From an uncultured Fibrobacter sp. (GTDB lineage Bacteria; Fibrobacterota; Fibrobacteria; Fibrobacterales; Fibrobacteraceae): a DNA stretch of 64,000 nt. The stretch covers positions 1 to 64,000 of the forward strand of contig CAKUWY010000003.1 in NCBI GenBank assembly GCA_934699585.1, in the 5' to 3' direction. Every line of letters begins with the position of its first letter. Positions within the stretch are counted from its first letter, which is position 1. A program made the translations under genes and the position numbers. The notes under the pieces were generated by a model. That model made no database searches. It was not told the DNA's origin and saw only the letters and a list, made by a program, of their open reading frames with translations. This document shows positions 16,241 to 24,753 of this stretch, piece by piece.

Positions 16241-19057
16241 TCACAACTCACACACCTTCTCGGGCCAGGGATGCTTGGGGTAGCGGCCCCGCAGTTCCTT
16301 GCGCACCTCGGCGTAGGTGTTCTGCCAGAATCCCGTCAAGTCCCAAGTCTTTTGTATAGTGCGGAAGTTTGGTGCCAGAATGTCGTAGCGGACTTTCAGT
16401 TTTCCGTCAGCGATTTTGTGCTCGCCCCGCATTTGCATAAAGTCCTCGATTCGGGCCGAAATTTCTACCAGCACGCCATCGGCACTCTGCACGGCCTGTC
16501 CGCCCAGTGCCTCGTCGGTGGCCACCTCCTGGTAGCTGTAACGGGCCCGCTTGCCGTTGGGCAGCACAAAGTGGTCGGGGAATGTTTTCCCGAGCCAGGC
16601 CAGCATGGACTTGCCGAAATATTCCTCCACGATGTTCCTGTAACGGCTTTCGTCGATGTCCTTCAACAGAAATTTCCCGTCGGTGAACTCGTCGAAAATC
16701 AGCTCCATGTCCTCGTCGTTGAATTCGGGCAGGCCGTATTCGGGGTACAGCTTTGCGGCCAGGCGCATCTTGACAAGCTGCGTCTCCATGGCCTCCGTGA
16801 GGTAGCGCCCGCTCCAGTTTTCCTTCTCTATTTTTTCTTTCCAGGCGGCCACGGTGAGCTTTTTCAGTTCGGCGAGAACCTTGGGCGAAGCCTCCTGGGT
16901 GAGAATCTCTTTTCGGGAAAGTTCGGCGACGCTTCCGTCGGCGTTTTCCGCCTCGCTGATTTCCAAACCGATGAAACGTTCCTGCCCGCTGCGCCACAGC
17001 AGTTCGTATCGCGTCTTTGTATCGTCGCTTTCCAGCAGTTCCTTGCTGATGGCGGCGTACAGGTTTACCTTCAGTTCGGACTTGCTCCCGCCTCCGGCCC
17101 GCAGCATGGAAAGGGCCAGAATGGCGTAGGGCGGTTCTGCCACCTGCAGGCGGATGATGTTTTGGTTGGAGAGCTTGTAAGCCGAGGCGCTTGGGGTGGC
17201 GAGCCTGTCGGGGAACGCCTTGAGGAGTCTTTGGGCGGTGAAATGTGTGGTGTGTGGTGTGGAATGTGAGGTGGTGGATGGGGGAAGAATCCCCCTGGCA
17301 AAAGCCTTGTCTTTTGCCACCCCCTCCAGCGGGGCCTCAGACGCCGGCCCCGCAACGCCCCGCTCCTTGGGCGCTGTCATCCCCGCGCAGGCGGGGATCT
17401 CCTTTCCTAAACTCTCCCGATATTCCCGCAACTGCCTGAGTGTAAAGTTCACTTCCCGCGGGACGTTTACCGCCTTGGAGAGCGTATCGGCGGCGAGAGT
17501 CATCACGTCGTAGGCCACTTTGGATTTTTGCAGGAATTCCGTACCGGAGTGAATCCAGGCGAGGGTGGCCAGCAACAAGTCCGGAAGTTCCGCCTTGCTC
17601 TGGGCCGAAGCCAGCAGCAGCGCGAGTGGAATGCTTGAAACCGGCGTGCGGATGGCCCTGAGCCCCAGTTCCGTAATGGCTCCGTCTTGGAGCATGCCGA
17701 ATTTTTCCAGGAGTGCTGTCGCCGTTTTTTCGCGAACTTCTGGAATTGCGGTCGGCAATTTCAGGCGAAGAATCTTTGGACTGGATTCCTCGCTGTCGCT
17801 CGGAATGACGTTGTTGGTGGCGTCATTGCGAGCCTCGTTAGAGGCGTGGCAATTCAGACAGGAATTCTCCAGTGCCGCCTTTTGCAGAATCAGTTCCGAC
17901 GGTTCAATCTGCAGCACCTCGGGCACGATTCCCCTGGGCATCCGCTTTTCGGATTCTTCGCTCCAGAGCCGGATGGCGCAGCCGTTTTGCGTACGGCCGC
18001 TACGGCCGCTACGCTGGATGGCGTTCTGCATAGAGATGGGCATGGTGCGCAGCACGTTCACCTTTTCGCTGTCGTCGTAGAGGCTAACGCGCTCGATACC
18101 GCTGTCAACGACGCCGGTGACGTTTGGAACTGTGATAGATGTTTCGGCGATGTTGGTGGTGAATATGACCCGAGGGCGTTCCGTAACTTCGAAGATGCGG
18201 TCCTGTGTTTCCCGGTCCTGGCCGCCGTATAGTTCCAAGAATTCGGCACAGTTGCTCCCAAGCGCTTCGGCGGCGGCGCTGTGGCAGCGGGCGATTTCGG
18301 CCTTGCCCGGGAGGAACACCAGGGTGGTCTGCCAGATGCCATTGCGGTAGAGCGTCTTGAGCGCCCGCACCACTTCGGCGTCAAGGCCAACTCCCGAAAC
18401 CAGGGAGGTTCCTGTGGCGGGCGTCTGGTTGATAATCTGCACGGGGTAGAGCGGATGGCCGAGGCTCAGGCACTTGACGCCGAGAACCGCTTCCAGCTCG
18501 TCGCGGTTCAGCGCCGCCGACATCACTGCAATACGTGGAAGACGAATTTCATGTGCGTCATTCTGAGAGGCGGAGCCTCGATGAATCCAGGGAAGAGTTG
18601 TTCTGGATCCTTCGTCGCTACGCTCCTCAGGATGACGAATACGAAGAAAATACCCGAACAGCAGGTCCATATCGGCCTTGCGCTCGTGGTATTCGTCAAA
18701 GACGACCCAGTCGGCGTCCAGCTTGCCGTGCAGAAGTTCCTGCAGAAAGTTTCCGTAGGTCTGGAACAGAATCCGCGTGTCTGCGCTCTTGCAACTTTCT
18801 TGCCGGAACTGGTAACCGACGGTCTTGCCGCAGGACTCGCCGTGGAGCTTTGCCGAAAACTGGGCGAGGGCGAGGGCCGCAATCCGGCGGGGCTGCAGCA
18901 CCACTACGCGGCCCTTGCAGTGCTTGCTCAAGAAGTAGGGGATAAACAGGGACTTGCCCGAACCCGTAGGAGCTTCAATCAGCAAGTTGCGGGACTCTTC
19001 GAGAGCCGCGGCGAGCTTGCTTTCTTCTTCGGCGAGGGCTAGGTCTGTATAGATCAT
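16241..19057 (-). CDS. hrpB: HrpB-like ATP-dependent helicase with in-frame repeat insertions
   Basis: A DEAH/RHA-family helicase of HrpB type; its cellular substrate is not well defined. From ATG 19057 (MIYTDLALAEEESK) it is 938 aa; an ATG 48 bases upstream adds repeat-derived residues. Motifs: APTGSGKS (Walker A), VVLQPRR, VFDEYHERK (DEYH where DEFH/DEAH is usual), RIAVMSAAL, and IQRSGRSGRT. The C-terminal domain ends RGRYPKHPWPE, as in HrpB. Relatives are about 820-850 aa. The excess is explained by segments at 18556-18637, 17767-17857 and 17236-17405 that are dispersed repeats, all in frame and without stops. The inserts fall between motifs, so activity may survive. Confidence 0.88.
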   Translation of the reverse strand: MIYTDLALAEEESKLAAALEESRNLLIEAPTGSGKSLFIPYFLSKHCKGRVVVLQPRRIAALALAQFSAKLHGESCGKTVGYQFRQESCKSADTRILFQTYGNFLQELLHGKLDADWVVFDEYHERKADMDLLFGYFLRIRHPEERSDEGSRTTLPWIHRGSASQNDAHEIRLPRIAVMSAALNRDELEAVLGVKCLSLGHPLYPVQIINQTPATGTSLVSGVGLDAEVVRALKTLYRNGIWQTTLVFLPGKAEIARCHSAAAEALGSNCAEFLELYGGQDRETQDRIFEVTERPRVIFTTNIAETSITVPNVTGVVDSGIERVSLYDDSEKVNVLRTMPISMQNAIQRSGRSGRTQNGCAIRLWSEESEKRMPRGIVPEVLQIEPSELILQKAALENSCLNCHASNEARNDATNNVIPSDSEESSPKILRLKLPTAIPEVREKTATALLEKFGMLQDGAITELGLRAIRTPVSSIPLALLLASAQSKAELPDLLLATLAWIHSGTEFLQKSKVAYDVMTLAADTLSKAVNVPREVNFTLRQLREYRESLGKEIPACAGMTAPKERGVAGPASEAPLEGVAKDKAFARGILPPSTTSHSTPHTTHFTAQRLLKAFPDRLATPSASAYKLSNQNIIRLQVAEPPYAILALSMLRAGGGSKSELKVNLYAAISKELLESDDTKTRYELLWRSGQERFIGLEISEAENADGSVAELSRKEILTQEASPKVLAELKKLTVAAWKEKIEKENWSGRYLTEAMETQLVKMRLAAKLYPEYGLPEFNDEDMELIFDEFTDGKFLLKDIDESRYRNIVEEYFGKSMLAWLGKTFPDHFVLPNGKRARYSYQEVATDEALGGQAVQSADGVLVEISARIEDFMQMRGEHKIADGKLKVRYDILAPNFRTIQKTWDLTGFWQNTYAEVRKELRGRYPKHPWPEKVCEL
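17236..17405. repeat. Composite repeat block inside hrpB
   Basis: It contains a GTGTGGTGTGGAATGTGAGG low-complexity stretch (17243-17272), a GGGGCCTCAGACGCCGGCCCC palindromic part near 17333-17352, and the widespread hairpin GTCATCCCCGCGCAGGCGGGG at 17376-17396. On the coding strand the block reads through in frame, including EIPACAGMT. Confidence 0.7.
17767..17857. repeat. Two back-to-back dispersed repeats inside hrpB
   Basis: GAATCTTTGGACTGGATTCC...CGGAATGACG is followed by CGTCATTGCGAGCCTCGTTA...CAATTCAG. Both have the form of intergenic repeats elsewhere. On the coding strand they give LNCHASNEARND and NVIPSDSEESSP in frame. Confidence 0.7.
18556..18637. repeat. CGTCATTCTGAG repeat inside hrpB
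   Basis: Same family as 5551-5626, with matching ends and core. It interrupts the helicase between the DEYH motif and motif III and encodes HPEERSDEGSRTTLPWIHRG then SASQND. Confidence 0.8.
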
Positions 19058-19216
19058 GAGGTATGAGGTCGCTCCTCTTACAGAGTCGCTTTGAGGTATG
19101 GGCAAGGATTCTTGACGGAATCCTTCAGTAGTTTTTCACTTTTGTGGTCCTTGTGGCTCAGAGCGAATGAAATGAGCGTCCTCATAGCTCAGAGGCGCAA
19201 AGCGTCGACCTCGCTG
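19058..19216. repeat. GAGGTATGAGG-type repeat region between hrpB and its upstream neighbour
   Basis: It has ATGAGGTATGAGGTCGCTCC, CGCTTTGAGGTATGG and the complementary GCAAAGCGTCGACCTCG. It is related to 8834-8950 and 56953-57142. The hrpB start codon itself lies at its edge. Confidence 0.5.
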
Positions 19217-19681
19217 TCACCTCGGGTATTTTAACTTTTCGCCGGTGGCGTGGTCTATGTAGGGAGGCTTGCCTTCGCGGAACTTCTGGTTGATGACCAG
19301 GTTTTCGATACGGCGGCGGAGCCCCTGTTCGGTCTTGCAGAAGAAATAGACCACCTTGTTGGTGCCGGGAACCAGGAACATGGCCAGCTTGTACTTTTGG
19401 CGCACGGCGCGGCGGAAGAACATCATGTCTTCTTTCTTGGGGATGACCAGGTTGCTGCCTTCCTTGGTTTCGCAAATCATGTCGGCGTCGGCCAGCAGTG
19501 CCTTGGACTTTTGCTTGAGGGCGGCGAAGTTGGGTTCGGTGTTCTTGCGGATGGTTTCGAGGCTGAACGCTCCGCCACCTTCCTTGAGGGCCTTGCGGAG
19601 TCCGCGAAAAGCGAACACGGCAAGAACGATGACCACCAGGGCGACAATATAGGGCCAATAATTGGCGAGAAAATCTAACAT
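19217..19681 (-). CDS. Single-pass membrane protein of unknown function
   Basis: The protein is 154 aa from ATG 19681 (MLDFLANYWPYIVALVV), preceded by GAGG at good spacing; a longer frame to 19717 lacks this. One transmembrane helix lies at about 8-27. A cytoplasmic domain follows (about 30-154) with MICETKEGSNLVIPKKEDMM and RRRIENLVINQKFREGKPPY. No family recognised. It lies upstream of the helicase gene on the same strand, separated by repeats. Confidence 0.72.
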   Translation of the reverse strand: MLDFLANYWPYIVALVVIVLAVFAFRGLRKALKEGGGAFSLETIRKNTEPNFAALKQKSKALLADADMICETKEGSNLVIPKKEDMMFFRRAVRQKYKLAMFLVPGTNKVVYFFCKTEQGLRRRIENLVINQKFREGKPPYIDHATGEKLKYPR

Positions 19682-19746
19682 AAAAACCTCGTAATTCGGC
19701 GGCTTTGACGGCCACAATTATAGTAATTTATTGGTGTTTCGATAAA

Positions 19747-21255
19747 CTAGCCCAATTCTCTTGCCAGTTCAATCAACGTCTGTACGCCGAATCCTGTTGC
19801 GCCGTATTCGGTGTATTTCCATTTCTTGGTCACAAAGGCGGTGCCCGCGATATCCCAGTGGGCCCAGGCGGTGTTCTCGGGAACGAATTCCTGCAAGAAG
19901 AGGGCGGCAGATATGGCACCCGCGTCGCTTCCGGTGTTCTTCAGGTCGGCGAATTTGTCCTTGAGGGCGTCGGCGTATTCCTCTTCGAGAGGCATGCTCC
20001 AGAACTTTTCGCAGCAGGCCTCGCCGCAGTTGATGACCTTCAGGGCAAGGTCGTCGTCATTGCTGAAAAATCCGGTTACCGCATAGCCCAGGGCTCGGAC
20101 CATGGCACCGGTGAGGGTGGCAAGGTCCACGATGTGGGTGGCCCCGATGAGGCCCGCTTCGGCAAGTCCGTCGGAGAGGACCAGGCGGCCCTCGGCGTCG
20201 GTGTTGTCCACCATGACGGTCTTACCGTTCTTTGCCTTGAAAATGTCTCCCGGCAGCACCGACTTGTTGCCGATGGCGTTTTCGGCCAGGCAGCAGACGG
20301 CGCTTACCTTGATGGGGAGCTTCAGGGTGGCTATGGCTTGGATGGCGGCGAGGGCGGTGGCAGCCCCGCTCATGTCACTGATCATTTCGGGCATGGACTT
20401 GGCGGGTTTGAGGCAGAGTCCGCCCGTGTCGAAGGTAAGGCCCTTGCCGACGATGACCAGGTGGTCGCGGGAGGTGCGGCTTGCAGATTTGATGCCGGCG
20501 GATTTGCCTGCGGATTTGCCCGCCGCAAATTTCGTGCCGTCGTAGCTGAGGGTAATCATGTGGGGCTCGTGGGAGCTACCCTTGCCCACAGTCACATGAC
20601 CCATGAAGCCTTCTTTTTCCAACTGCTTCATGTTCCGCACCTTGATGGAAAGCCCCGGTGTGTACTTGGCGATAGTCTTTGCGTCTTCGACGAAGGCGGC
20701 GGGGTATAGGTCAGATGCGCTGGTGTTGATCAGGTTTCGTGCCAGGGTGATGGCCTTCTGTTCCACGGCCACTTCTTCGGCAATCTTTTTGAAAGTGGCG
20801 GCACGGTCGCCGGCCACGATTTCGAAGGTCACCTGAAAATTTTCTTTCTGCTTGCTCTTGTAGGCGTCGAACTTGTAGTCGGCGTAATGAAGCCCGTGGA
20901 GTATGGCCTTGAACTGTTCGTCGGCGGCGTCTGCCAAGAACAGGCTCACGCAGGGAACCTGCCTTTTCATTGCCTTTTGGGCCAGGCGGTAGGCCGCCAT
21001 ACGCAAGTGATCAAGGGCGGAAAGTCCGCGCTCCTTGGCGGCATCGACGAAGAAGGTGTTGCATCCGTCGATTTCAAGGAATTCCAGGTCTTCGAAGGGT
21101 CCATCCTTGATGCCCTTCAGCACGGATTCCACCTGGGATTCGCCCTTGGCGGAAAGCACTTTTGAAAATTGGATGGACTCTTTGACAAAGAAAAGGGCGT
21201 AGGCCCTGTTCTCGTTAACCTTGTTGGTTTCTGCAGCTACAATATTCAGTTTCAT
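19747..21255 (-). CDS. pepA: Leucyl aminopeptidase (M17 family)
   Basis: A cytosolic metallo-exopeptidase that removes N-terminal residues. From ATG 21255 (MKLNIVAAETNK) it is 502 aa. The catalytic domain has the metal-binding Lys271 and Asp276 in VGKGLTFDTGG, and NTDAEGRL at 351-358 with the metal ligands Asp353 and Glu355. Residues about 241-262 form a low-complexity insertion with repeated GKSA/KSA. The open frame continues 270 codons upstream only because it lies antisense to the Ala/Pro-rich gene at 21307; that extension is not protein. Divergent from the outer-membrane gene. Confidence 0.93.
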   Translation of the reverse strand: MKLNIVAAETNKVNENRAYALFFVKESIQFSKVLSAKGESQVESVLKGIKDGPFEDLEFLEIDGCNTFFVDAAKERGLSALDHLRMAAYRLAQKAMKRQVPCVSLFLADAADEQFKAILHGLHYADYKFDAYKSKQKENFQVTFEIVAGDRAATFKKIAEEVAVEQKAITLARNLINTSASDLYPAAFVEDAKTIAKYTPGLSIKVRNMKQLEKEGFMGHVTVGKGSSHEPHMITLSYDGTKFAAGKSAGKSAGIKSASRTSRDHLVIVGKGLTFDTGGLCLKPAKSMPEMISDMSGAATALAAIQAIATLKLPIKVSAVCCLAENAIGNKSVLPGDIFKAKNGKTVMVDNTDAEGRLVLSDGLAEAGLIGATHIVDLATLTGAMVRALGYAVTGFFSNDDDLALKVINCGEACCEKFWSMPLEEEYADALKDKFADLKNTGSDAGAISAALFLQEFVPENTAWAHWDIAGTAFVTKKWKYTEYGATGFGVQTLIELARELG

Positions 21256-21306
21256 AGCCGAAATGTAGAAAATTGCTATAATTAAAGCGTATAAATGGAG
21301 GATTCT

Positions 21307-22452
21307 ATGAATCTCAAAGTGTCTGGAATTATTTCTGTTTTGACCCTTGCCGCCGCTGTTTTTGCGGCTCCGCAGTCCCAACCCGCCGCTAATGCCGCTC
21401 CTGCCGCGGCTCCGGCCCAAGAAGCCGCTGCCCCTGCAGCTACTGAAACCGCCGCAGCCCCTGCTGCTCCCGAAACGACTGCACCTGCGACAGCTGCAGA
21501 AGCTGTTCCTGAACAAGCGGCAGCTCCCGCAACTGAACAAGCCGTTGCTCCTGAACAAACTGCCGCCCCTGCCGAAGTCCCCGCCGCCGAAGCACCCGCT
21601 GCCGAAGCTGCTCCGACCGAAGAGGCTGCCGCTCCCATGGCTGTCCGTGGCGGAGAAGTCCCTGCAGCATCTAGCGCTCCTGCTCCCGAACAAGAAGCAG
21701 CCCCTGCCGCTGCAGCCCCTGCTCCGACCAAGACTGTTGTTTACCGCACGGTCTATTCTTCTGAACCGGTGGAACTTAGCGGTACCAAGGTCCACACCGT
21801 TTACGTGAGCCCCACGGACGCTCAGGTTTCCACAAGTTTTGACGATCTTCGCGGACTCATCCCCATGAAATGGAGCTTGGGTGTCCAGGGCTTTATCGGT
21901 TCGTACCACATGTATTCCTCTTATAGCGACGATTACTACTTGCATGACTATGACGGACTTACTTGGCGCGCAGGTCTTGTGGGCATTATTCCCGTGACTC
22001 AGTACACCATCGGTGTGAAGGTGGCGGCCCTCTTTGAACAGAGCGAGGCCAAGGCTAGCGGACACACTCCTCGCTATTCCCTGAAGGGCAAGTTCAAGCA
22101 GCGCAAGGTGGATGTCCCGGTGCTGTTCGCCTTCAAGGCCCCCCGTTCTTCCCTGATGTTCGAAATCGGTACACAGGCATCTGTGGCCATCAAGGACGAA
22201 TTCCGTGCCACCGTCGATGGAAAGACCAGCCGGCTGGACATGATTGACAAGGATTTCCGCAATACCATCGACTGGGATATCGTCTGCGGTTTCTCCATTA
22301 TGGCGAATCGTTACCTGGGCTTCGATTTCCGCTTCAACATCGGTATTTCCAACCTCTACGATACCGATAACAGCGAATCGATGAAACTCTTCGAAGTGGA
22401 TGACCTTTCTTCTACTTCGTTCCTGCTGGGCGCCTCCTTCTACCTCTTCTAG
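21307..22452 (+). CDS. Outer-membrane beta-barrel protein with Ala/Pro/Glu-rich N-terminal region
   Basis: The protein is 381 aa from ATG 21307 (MNLKVSGIISVLTLAAAVFA), with GGAGG 5 bases before. The signal peptide is about residues 1-21. Residues about 22-150 are a low-complexity PAAAP/EQAAAP linker, likely disordered and periplasmic or peptidoglycan-spanning. Residues about 190-381 alternate hydrophobic/polar strands (WSLGVQGFIGSYHMY, FLLGASFYLF) and end in Phe, as in outer-membrane barrels. Specific function unknown. Confidence 0.8.
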   Translation: MNLKVSGIISVLTLAAAVFAAPQSQPAANAAPAAAPAQEAAAPAATETAAAPAAPETTAPATAAEAVPEQAAAPATEQAVAPEQTAAPAEVPAAEAPAAEAAPTEEAAAPMAVRGGEVPAASSAPAPEQEAAPAAAAPAPTKTVVYRTVYSSEPVELSGTKVHTVYVSPTDAQVSTSFDDLRGLIPMKWSLGVQGFIGSYHMYSSYSDDYYLHDYDGLTWRAGLVGIIPVTQYTIGVKVAALFEQSEAKASGHTPRYSLKGKFKQRKVDVPVLFAFKAPRSSLMFEIGTQASVAIKDEFRATVDGKTSRLDMIDKDFRNTIDWDIVCGFSIMANRYLGFDFRFNIGISNLYDTDNSESMKLFEVDDLSSTSFLLGASFYLF

Positions 22453-22457
22453 TCAAG

Positions 22458-23447
22458 ATGCTCCTTCCTGTAGTTGCTGTTCTCGTAGGTCTTTCGTTCC
22501 TGGTCTGGAGCGCAGACAAATTTGTTGACGGTGCCGTGGGCGTTGCCAAGTTTATGGGCATGTCCACCCTCCTTATTGGCATGGTGGTGGTGGGCTTTGG
22601 CACATCTGCCCCGGAGATGGTGGTGTCCGCCCTTTCTGCGGCACAGCACAATCCAGAACTTGCCCTGGGCAACGCCTACGGAAGCAACATCGCGAACATA
22701 GCCCTGATCTTGGGCTTTACAGCGGTGATTCGTCCGGTGTCTGTTAAGAAAATCGCCCTCAAGCGGGATTTGCCCATTTTACTGGCGGTTTCGGCTTTCT
22801 CCATGTTTTTGGTGTCTAATTTGTCCGTGTCCAGGATGGACGGCATTGTCATGCTTGCCGTTTTCGCCATGGCCATGGTCATTAATATCGCAAGCGAAAT
22901 ACACGAGAAAAAAAAGCAGTCAGAAGTCGAAGTAGAAGAATCGAACGAAACTTCCGTTCCTCTGTGGAAATCCCTTTTCTGGCTTCTGTTCGGCCTTGCC
23001 CTGCTGGTGGCAAGTTCCCGCCTGCTGGTGTGGGGAGCGGTTGAAATTGCCCGTACCTTGGGCGTAAGCGACCTGTTGATTGGCCTTACCATCGTTGCCG
23101 TGGGGACGTCACTTCCTGAACTGGCAAGTTCCATTGCTGCAGCCCGCAAGGGCGAATCCGATCTCGCCTTAGGAAACATCGTAGGATCCAACCTGTTCAA
23201 CACCTTGATGGTGGTGGGTATTGCAGCCGTCATCGACCCCATGGATGCCGTGTCGCCCGGAATTTTGTATCGAGACATGCCCCTGATGACGCTCCTTACG
23301 ATTCTACTGCTGGTGTTCGGGCTCCCGGTCCGCAAGGTGAACGGTGTCCGTACCGGGCGCATCAACCGAATTGAAGGTGCCGTTTTTTTGGCTTTCTACA
23401 TTTCTTACCTGGTTTACCTGGTCCTTGAGGCCACTGGAAAGATCTAA
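22458..23447 (+). CDS. yrbG: Calcium/sodium antiporter, CaCA family (YrbG-like)
   Basis: An inner-membrane cation exchanger. The protein is 329 aa with about ten transmembrane helices. The two inverted alpha-repeats are clear: GFGTSAPEMVVS with GNAYGSNIANI in the first half, and VGTSLPELASS with GNIVGSNLFN in the second. These hold the ion-binding Glu residues. A charged cytoplasmic loop (about 150-170, EKKKQSEVEVEESNE) joins the halves. The gene starts 5 bases after the barrel-protein gene, so it is probably co-transcribed. Confidence 0.92.
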   Translation: MLLPVVAVLVGLSFLVWSADKFVDGAVGVAKFMGMSTLLIGMVVVGFGTSAPEMVVSALSAAQHNPELALGNAYGSNIANIALILGFTAVIRPVSVKKIALKRDLPILLAVSAFSMFLVSNLSVSRMDGIVMLAVFAMAMVINIASEIHEKKKQSEVEVEESNETSVPLWKSLFWLLFGLALLVASSRLLVWGAVEIARTLGVSDLLIGLTIVAVGTSLPELASSIAAARKGESDLALGNIVGSNLFNTLMVVGIAAVIDPMDAVSPGILYRDMPLMTLLTILLLVFGLPVRKVNGVRTGRINRIEGAVFLAFYISYLVYLVLEATGKI

Positions 23448-23478
23448 ACAAGCCGTTTTGTAACTTGGAGGGGAGACT

Positions 23479-24747
23479 ATGGGAAAAATTCTTCTCAAGT
23501 CCGTATTGATGCAAAATGCAGGCGAATTACCTGCCCGCAAGGATGTTTTGATTGACGGGAACGTCTTCTCCAAGATTGTAGATGTATCTACGCCCGAAAT
23601 GGCGAATGGCGCCGAAATCATCGACTGCAAGAAATTTGCCCTGGTGCCCGCTTTTTACAACGGCCACACCCATGCGGCCATGAGCCTCTTGCGGGGCTAC
23701 GCCGACGACATGGAACTTTCCAAGTGGCTGAACGAATACATTTGGCCCTTCGAGGCGAAACTTACGGACAGGGACATCGAAATCGGGAGCCGCCTTGCAG
23801 TGCTGGAGATGATCAAGTCCGGCACGGTATTCTTTTCGGACATGTACTGGCACCGTGAACAGACCATAAAGGTTGTAGAAGAGATGGGAATCCGGGCAAG
23901 TATCGGCGTTACCATCTCCGACGTGTTGGTTTCTCCGGAAGGGCTCAAGGCGAATTTTGATTTTTTGGCAAGACATACCGGCGAATCGGAACGGGTGAAG
24001 CTTGCCGTAATGCCCCATTCCATCTACATCGTAAGCGAACAATACCTGCGGCGCAGCATGGAAATGGCCGAAAAAGAGAACTACCCGCTGCACATTCATT
24101 TGTCCGAAACGGAGAAAGAAGTCCGGGATTGTGTAGAGCAGCATGGCTGCACTCCCGTAGAATACTTGCAACGGCTCGGATGCCTGAACAGTCGTGTGCA
24201 GGCGGCCCATTGCGTCCATTTTTCTGAAAAGGACATGGATGTCTTTGCCCAGTCCGGAGCGTCGGTTATTTTGAACCCTAATTCGAACCTGAAGCTTTCT
24301 AGCGGCATTCCTTCCATTGTCAAGATGATGGAGCACCGGATTCCCCTAGGTCTTGGAACCGATGGGGATTCTTCCAACAATAACCTGGACATGCACGAAG
24401 AGATGAAGCTTGTGGCCCTGCTTGCAAAGGTCCAGGGCGGTGCCGAAACGCTCCCCGCTTCGGAAGCCCTGAAGATGGCAAGTGTCAACGTGGCCCGGGT
24501 AAACGGCATAAATGCAGGCGTTATCGCCGAAGGCAAACTCGCCGATGGTATATTGGTACGGCTCGACAACGAGCGGATGGTGCCCTGTTTTGACCTGATT
24601 AGCAACTGGGTCTATTCCGCCGATTCTCGCGCAATCGATTCCGTGCTTTGCAACGGCAGATTCGTAATGCGTGGCGGTCACGTGGATGGCGAAGAGGATA
24701 TTGTCCGTGAGGCAGGGGAGTGCGCCCTATACCTTGCCGGGCGGTAG
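23479..24747 (+). CDS. mtaD: 5-methylthioadenosine/S-adenosylhomocysteine deaminase family amidohydrolase
   Basis: A metal-dependent deaminase of the amidohydrolase superfamily. The protein is 422 aa. Metal ligands are His63/His65 in NGHTHAAMSLLRGYADD, a further His in PLHIHLSET, and Asp in GLGTDGDSSNNNLDM. The signature matches MtaD-type enzymes that act on MTA, SAH or adenosine; the exact substrate cannot be read from sequence (guanine or other deaminases are less likely). GGAGGGGAG precedes the ATG. It follows the antiporter gene by 31 bases. Confidence 0.85.
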   Translation: MGKILLKSVLMQNAGELPARKDVLIDGNVFSKIVDVSTPEMANGAEIIDCKKFALVPAFYNGHTHAAMSLLRGYADDMELSKWLNEYIWPFEAKLTDRDIEIGSRLAVLEMIKSGTVFFSDMYWHREQTIKVVEEMGIRASIGVTISDVLVSPEGLKANFDFLARHTGESERVKLAVMPHSIYIVSEQYLRRSMEMAEKENYPLHIHLSETEKEVRDCVEQHGCTPVEYLQRLGCLNSRVQAAHCVHFSEKDMDVFAQSGASVILNPNSNLKLSSGIPSIVKMMEHRIPLGLGTDGDSSNNNLDMHEEMKLVALLAKVQGGAETLPASEALKMASVNVARVNGINAGVIAEGKLADGILVRLDNERMVPCFDLISNWVYSADSRAIDSVLCNGRFVMRGGHVDGEEDIVREAGECALYLAGR

Positions 24748-24753
24748 AGCCCG

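Noticed and set aside
21256..22065. 270-codon N-terminal extension of leucyl aminopeptidase
   Set aside because: The extension is the antisense of the Ala/Pro-rich outer-membrane gene and gives Gly/Ser/Arg/Cys-rich nonsense; the M17 protein starts at MKLNIVAAE.
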